64,000 nt of DNA from Arthrobacter sp. ISL-85. Lineage in GTDB: Bacteria; Actinomycetota; Actinomycetes; Actinomycetales; Micrococcaceae. Positions 60,361 to 64,000 of this stretch are shown piece after piece. Positions within the stretch are counted from its first letter, which is position 1. Each line of letters opens with the position of its first letter. Made by a program: the position numbers and the translations under genes. A model generated the notes under the pieces. It made no database searches. It was not told the DNA's origin and worked only from the letters and a program-made list of their open reading frames with translations. The DNA is taken from the NCBI RefSeq assembly GCF_018613675.1, contig NZ_JAGGPQ010000004.1, forward strand, positions 1-64,000, given 5' to 3'.

Positions 60361-60597
60361 TGGCCGGGTATTCCGGAAGCCGGCGGCGTTCGGCTCCCGA
60401 TGTCCTTGTATACGGCGGGCAGTACATTCACTGCGGGGAGCCAATGACGGCAAATGGAGCCGAGATGCGCAGCATCCACGGCACGTATGGCAGCCTTCCG
60501 GAAACCCTAGGCGTTTACCTGGCCACCAGGGGTGCTGCGCTGCGGGTGCGGGTTCCAGATCGAAATACCGGACCAGGACACCCCGGGCGCGGACTGA
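60360..60597 (+). pseudogene. Small zinc-ribbon-like protein with a G-tract frameshift
   Basis: Starts by TGATG overlap. Frame 1 reads YIHCGEPMTANGAEMRSIHG...GVYLATR and then becomes unlike a protein after GGGG at 60529-60532. Dropping one G lets the frame continue VLRCGCGFQIEIPDQDTPGAD to a TGA at 60595-60597, giving the Cys-Gly-Cys expected of a small zinc ribbon (first Cys in HCGEPM). Without the shift an 88-residue product to 60626 results. Frameshift or sequencing error in a homopolymer. Confidence 0.6.
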
Positions 60598-60614
60598 GCG
60601 TGCCTCGCCGGGTG

Positions 60615-60689
60615 TCCGCCGCCTGACCCACGGCGGTTATCCGCCGCCTGACCCACGGCGGTTATCCGCCGCCTGACCCACGGCGGTTA
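60615..60689. repeat. Three tandem 25-bp repeats, each a hairpin
   Basis: Units at 60615, 60640 and 60665 are identical. Each contains CCGCCG and CGGCGG separated by 9 bases, so each can fold. Located between the frameshifted small gene and the VIT1-type gene, probably a structured 3' end. Confidence 0.9.
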
Positions 60690-60741
60690 GGGGATGCAAA
60701 CCTACGTAGCACAGGGTTCCGCATGGTGATTTACTGCCACC

Positions 60742-61464
60742 ATGTCCGAAACCCTCAAGCTCAGCCGCAACGAACCCCATGACAGCAGCGTGGCCGCACG
60801 CCTGAATTGGCTGCGGGCCGGTGTCCTTGGCGCCAACGACGGCATCGTCTCCGTCGCGGCAACAGTGGTGGGTGTCGCAGGGGTGACCAACGACCTTGCG
60901 CCCATCCTGGTGGCAGGCACCGCCGCGGTGGTGGGCGGTGCGGTGTCCATGGCCCTGGGTGAGTACGTTTCGGTGAGCAGCCAGAGCGACAGCCAGCGGG
61001 CGCTGATCGAAAAGGAACGCCAGGAGCTCCGGGATGATCCCGAAGGCGAGCTGGAGGAACTGGCGCACATCTACCAAACCAAGGGGCTCAGTGAGGCCAC
61101 CGCCAGGACCGTTGCAGAAGAGTTGACGGCAAAGGATGCACTGAAGGCCCACCTGTCCGCCGAACTTAACATTGACGAAGAAGAGGTGGTCAGCCCCTGG
61201 CACGCCGCCATCGCCTCAGCCATCGCCTTCACCGTCGGCGCCATACTGCCCATGCTGGCCATCATCTTCCCGCCAGAGGAAGCCCGCATTCCGGTCACGT
61301 TCGTCGCGGTCATCCTGGCGCTCGCCATCACCGGCACCGTCAGCGCCAAGATCGGCGGAAGCTCCAAGCGCAAGGCGACCCTCCGGCTGGTGGTGGGCGG
61401 GGCGCTGGCCATGGCCTTCACCTTCGCAGTGGGAAGCCTGCTGGGCACCACCGGGATCGCCTGA
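60742..61464 (+). CDS. VIT1/CCC1-family iron/manganese transporter
   Basis: 240 residues. Family motifs LRAGVLGANDGIVSVAATVVGVAG at the N-terminus (first TM), SMALGEYVSVSSQSD, a cytosolic Glu-rich metal-binding helix region (EKERQELRDDPEGELEELA), and three C-terminal TM helices (from about 155). Exports or sequesters Fe2+/Mn2+. Stop overlaps the next start (TGATG). Confidence 0.92.
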   Translation: MSETLKLSRNEPHDSSVAARLNWLRAGVLGANDGIVSVAATVVGVAGVTNDLAPILVAGTAAVVGGAVSMALGEYVSVSSQSDSQRALIEKERQELRDDPEGELEELAHIYQTKGLSEATARTVAEELTAKDALKAHLSAELNIDEEEVVSPWHAAIASAIAFTVGAILPMLAIIFPPEEARIPVTFVAVILALAITGTVSAKIGGSSKRKATLRLVVGGALAMAFTFAVGSLLGTTGIA

Positions 61465-61949
61465 TGGAGATCGCCGGCCTTCCCGCCCACATTCTGCTGA
61501 TCCACGGCGTCGTGGTCCTGGCGCCGCTGGCAGGGCTGTCCGCCGTGGTTTTCGCGCTGGTCCGGCGCACCAGGCGTTACCTTGCCTGGCCACTGGGGAT
61601 CCTGGCGCTGCTGCTGGTCCCGCTGTCCGTCCTCACGGCGGAGGCAGGGGAACAGCTGGAGAAGGCAAAGCGGGCCTCGAAACTCATCGAGGAGCATGCA
61701 CATCAAGGAAGCTTCCTCCGGTACGTCACGGTGTTGTTCCTGATCGTGGTGGCCGTGCAGATCGCCGCCGCCTTCCCATCAATCCTGACCCGCCGGCCGG
61801 CCTTCCGCGGCCTGCGCGGACTCCTGGAATCCCGCTGGCTCGTTCCGGCCACGTCGGTACTGGGCGTCCTGGCGGGACTGTTCCTGGTGTACCAAAGCAT
61901 CGTGACTGGCCACTCCGGAGCAGCATCGGTGTGGGCCGCTAGCCAGTAG
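61464..61949 (+). CDS. DUF2231-like membrane protein
   Basis: 161 residues, four TM helices. DUF2231-type features: His in GLPAHILLIHGVVVLAPL, small soluble EAGEQLEKAKRASKLIEEHAHQG segment with His residues, and a C-terminal TGHSGAASVW. These conserved His could bind heme or metal. Translationally coupled to the VIT1-type transporter. Function unknown. Confidence 0.8.
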   Translation: MEIAGLPAHILLIHGVVVLAPLAGLSAVVFALVRRTRRYLAWPLGILALLLVPLSVLTAEAGEQLEKAKRASKLIEEHAHQGSFLRYVTVLFLIVVAVQIAAAFPSILTRRPAFRGLRGLLESRWLVPATSVLGVLAGLFLVYQSIVTGHSGAASVWAASQ

Positions 61950-61994
61950 CCAGCAGCCGCCCGGTTTTGCACATTTTCCGTCCGGACTGGTGCC

Positions 61995-62558
61995 TCAGCG
62001 CGTGACGTCGGGTGAAGGTACGACGGCGTAGCGGCGGTTTTCGAGGACGGGCACCTGCGCGCGCACCCGGGCCAGCCGTCCGCGGCTGAGGCGGGCCACG
62101 ATCAGGCCCGGTTCCTCTCCCGCGTTGGCTACCACCACCCCCGCCGGATCAACGGCCATCGAGAAGCCTGTGGCGAGCGGACCGGTCTGGTTGGCCGCGA
62201 GGAGATGGACCTTCCGGTAGCAGCCCAGGACGTCCCCGCGCCTGTCCAGTGCCACGAGGGTGTTGTACGGCAAGCCCGCATCCGTCCTCTCGTACGTGCC
62301 CACCAGCACCGCTATGGCGTGCTCCTTCGCGAATGCTGCAATGTTGCGGATGAACGGGCCGTCCAGGTCCTCTGCCACGGCCGCGATGGCGCCGGCCGCT
62401 TCGCTGGTGCCGTACAGGCTTGACTCAGGGAGGACCACCAGCTGTGCCCCCGCGGCCGCGGCCGCCGCTATGAGGCGGCGTGCCGCCGTCGTATTTTCTC
62501 CTGGGTCCGAGCCCGCGCTGAACTGGCCCGCCGCGATGATCATTTCTGCTGCAACCAT
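61995..62558 (-). pseudogene. Carbon-nitrogen hydrolase lacking its catalytic cysteine region
   Basis: 187 codons from the ATG at 62558 (AAGGA upstream), in frame throughout. The N-terminal half is normal: Glu in LVVLPESSLYG and Lys in GCYRKVHLLAA. Then the sequence jumps to a C-terminal part, DPAGVVVANAGEEPGLIVA...VPVLENRRYAV. Full-length relatives are about 265-275 residues; the missing about 80 residues include the nucleophile Cys (CYDxRFPE-type motif) and the strand after it. So the Glu-Lys-Cys triad is incomplete and the enzyme should be dead, though the frame is kept. Confidence 0.85.
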
Positions 62559-62726
62559 GGCTGTCCTTTTCCGGGTCCGGGAGCGGCGCACCGGTGTTTT
62601 CCGGCCGCCGCAAAACCTCTTCCCATCAGCATCCTCCCCGCGTAGGGTGGGGCACACAACTGCTGGCTCCCGGGCCGGTGGCGGCTCATACAGTCGGGCT
62701 TCGGGAGCATGCCGGAGGGACCACAC

Positions 62727-63614
62727 GTGAGTAAAAAACCGTTGCGTAACCACACCATGCGGCGCTTCGTGGCGCTGGCAGCAGGGGTTCTTGCCCTGCC
62801 CGCGCTGACCTCCTGTTCCGACCTGGTGTCCCGGGGCTTCCTTCCGGGAGCCCGTGACACCACCAACAACACGGAGTTGATCACGGACCTTTGGGTCAAC
62901 TCGTGGATCGCTGCACTGGTGGTTGGCATCATCACCTGGGGGCTGATGATCTGGGTGATCGTGGCGTACCGGCGCCGGAAGAACACCGTGGGGTTTCCGC
63001 CGCAACTGAGCTACAACCTCCCCCTTGAGGTCTTCTACCTGGCCATCCCGCTGATCGTCATCGGCGTCCTGTTCGTCTTCACGGACCGGGAACAGCGGGC
63101 CATCGATGAGCGCTACCCCAACCCGGACGTGGTGATCGACGTTTTCGGCAAGCAATGGTCCTGGGATTTCAACTACGTCAAGGAACAGGTCCACGAGGAC
63201 GCCGGCCAGCAGGCCCACCTTACCGGCGCCCCTGGCGCCGCGGACCGGCTGCCCACGCTCTACCTGCCCGTGGGGAAGAAGGTGGAACTGCACCTCCAGT
63301 CCCGCGACGTGCAGCATTCCTTCTGGGTGGTGGACTTCCTGCAGAAGCGCGACCTGTACCCGGGCCACGAACAGTACAACCCCTACATCAACATCACGCC
63401 CAACCGCACCGGCGAATACATGGGCAAGTGTGCCGAACTCTGCGGCGAATACCACTCCGAGATGCTCTTCAAGGTCCGGGTGGTGACCCAGCAGGAGTAC
63501 GACAGCCACATCGCGGACCTGAAAGCCAAGGGCAACACCGGCAGCCTGGGCGCGGACTTTGACAGGCAGCCGGAGTCAGCCCCATCCCCGCAGGCCCTGG
63601 AACCAGCACAGTAA
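62727..63614 (+). CDS. ctaC: Cytochrome c oxidase subunit II
   Basis: 295 residues from GTG at 62727 with GGAGGG upstream. Lipoprotein-like signal (LALPALTSC), two TM helices (about 60-82 and 105-125), then the periplasmic CuA domain with [22 protein letters not shown] and the CuA ligand set [12 protein letters not shown]. Part of the aa3-type terminal oxidase (bc1-aa3 supercomplex in actinobacteria). ctaD follows 15 bases on. Confidence 0.95.
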   Translation: MSKKPLRNHTMRRFVALAAGVLALPALTSCSDLVSRGFLPGARDTTNNTELITDLWVNSWIAALVVGIITWGLMIWVIVAYRRRKNTVGFPPQLSYNLPLEVFYLAIPLIVIGVLFVFTDREQRAIDERYPNPDVVIDVFGKQWSWDFNYVKEQVHEDAGQQAHLTGAPGAADRLPTLYLPVGKKVELHLQSRDVQHSFWVVDFLQKRDLYPGHEQYNPYINITPNRTGEYMGKCAELCGEYHSEMLFKVRVVTQQEYDSHIADLKAKGNTGSLGADFDRQPESAPSPQALEPAQ

Positions 63615-63629
63615 AGGACGGCACTGTCA

Positions 63630-64000
63630 TGACCACCACAGGCCAAAGAATGGGCGGAGCCGCGGGCACCGCGGCACCGGCAGTGGTCCGGCGCCCTAAA
63701 GGGACCATTGTGGTCAGCTGGATCACCTCCACTGACCACAAGACCATCGGGTACATGTACCTGATCTCGTCCTTCGTGTTCTTCTGCGCGGGCGGTGTGA
63801 TGGCGCTGCTGATCCGTGCCGAGCTGTTTGAGCCCGGCATGCAGATCCTGCAGACCAAAGAGCAGTACAACCAGCTGTTCACCATGCACGGCACCATCAT
63901 GCTGCTGATGTTCGCCACCCCGCTGTTCGCCGGGTTCGCCAACGTGATCATGCCGCTGCAGATCGGCGCCCCGGACGTGGCCTTCCCGCGCTTGAACGCG
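63630..64000 (+). CDS. ctaD: Cytochrome c oxidase subunit I, N-terminal part (runs off window)
   Basis: First about 123 residues from the ATG at 63630. [19 protein letters not shown] leads into TM1, and [21 protein letters not shown] carries the first heme-a His in TM2, followed by [20 protein letters not shown]. The rest is outside the window. Downstream of ctaC in the usual cta order. Confidence 0.97.

Overview
The window is high-GC, gene-dense actinobacterial DNA and fits a chromosome of an Arthrobacter/Pseudarthrobacter-type soil bacterium (Micrococcaceae). This rests on the paaABCDE order, paired GAF-ANTAR regulators, a CgArsR-like repressor, SPW and CU044_2847-type proteins, and GTG/ATG starts with four-base stop/start overlaps. 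I see no rRNA, tRNA, CRISPR array, transposase or phage gene.

Layout. 1-3.9 kb: phenylacetyl-CoA epoxidase operon paaABCDE (minus strand), with a PaaR-like operator and a 32-bp tandem repeat upstream. 4.4-8.9 kb: a secreted protein, a YbdK-type ligase and two GAF-ANTAR regulators. 9-12.2 kb: PAP2 phosphatase, DedA protein, response regulator and sensor kinase, probably an undecaprenyl-phosphate recycling operon under its own two-component system. 12.3-15.3 kb: VOC protein, HxlR regulator, hydrolase, glycerol facilitator. 15.4-18.1 kb: a repeat-rich small protein, a STAS-like protein and an orphan AbiEi-like protein among dispersed palindromic repeats. 18.1-20.8 kb: ABC exporter under a TetR repressor with twin operators. 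22.4-25.3 kb: two aldo/keto reductases and an SDR. 25.9-28.8 kb: an arsenic operon (arsR, AqpS-type channel, arsC, ArsO-like flavoprotein). 28.9-32.3 kb: methionine aminopeptidase, acetyltransferase, a hydrolase broken by an in-frame TGA. 32.3-37.7 kb: KimA-like potassium importer beside KdpE/KdpD without kdpFABC. 39-44.4 kb: FetB-like permease, YceI protein, CDP-alcohol transferase, universal stress protein with two FluC channels, haloacid dehalogenase.

44.6-51.9 kb is the most unusual part: nine minus-strand genes, almost all overlapping, encode an SPW membrane protein, a CU044_2847-type protein, a phosphoribosyltransferase-hydrolase fusion, a shrunken AMP-ligase fragment, 2-oxoacid dehydrogenase E1alpha, E1beta and E2, an acyl carrier protein and a membrane-anchored hydrolase. 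A DosR/DevR-like box lies upstream, and a similar box precedes the stress-protein/FluC operon, so I infer a shared hypoxia- or dormancy-type regulon.

52.2-64 kb: two tandem secreted phosphoesterases, a BBE-type flavoprotein, an M20 peptidase operon with a second YbdK paralogue, a small protein paralogous to one at 37.8 kb, a VIT1-type metal transporter, a nitrilase lacking its catalytic centre, and ctaC plus the start of ctaD. At least six loci show decay (nonsense, frameshift or deletion), so recent gene loss is a second theme.
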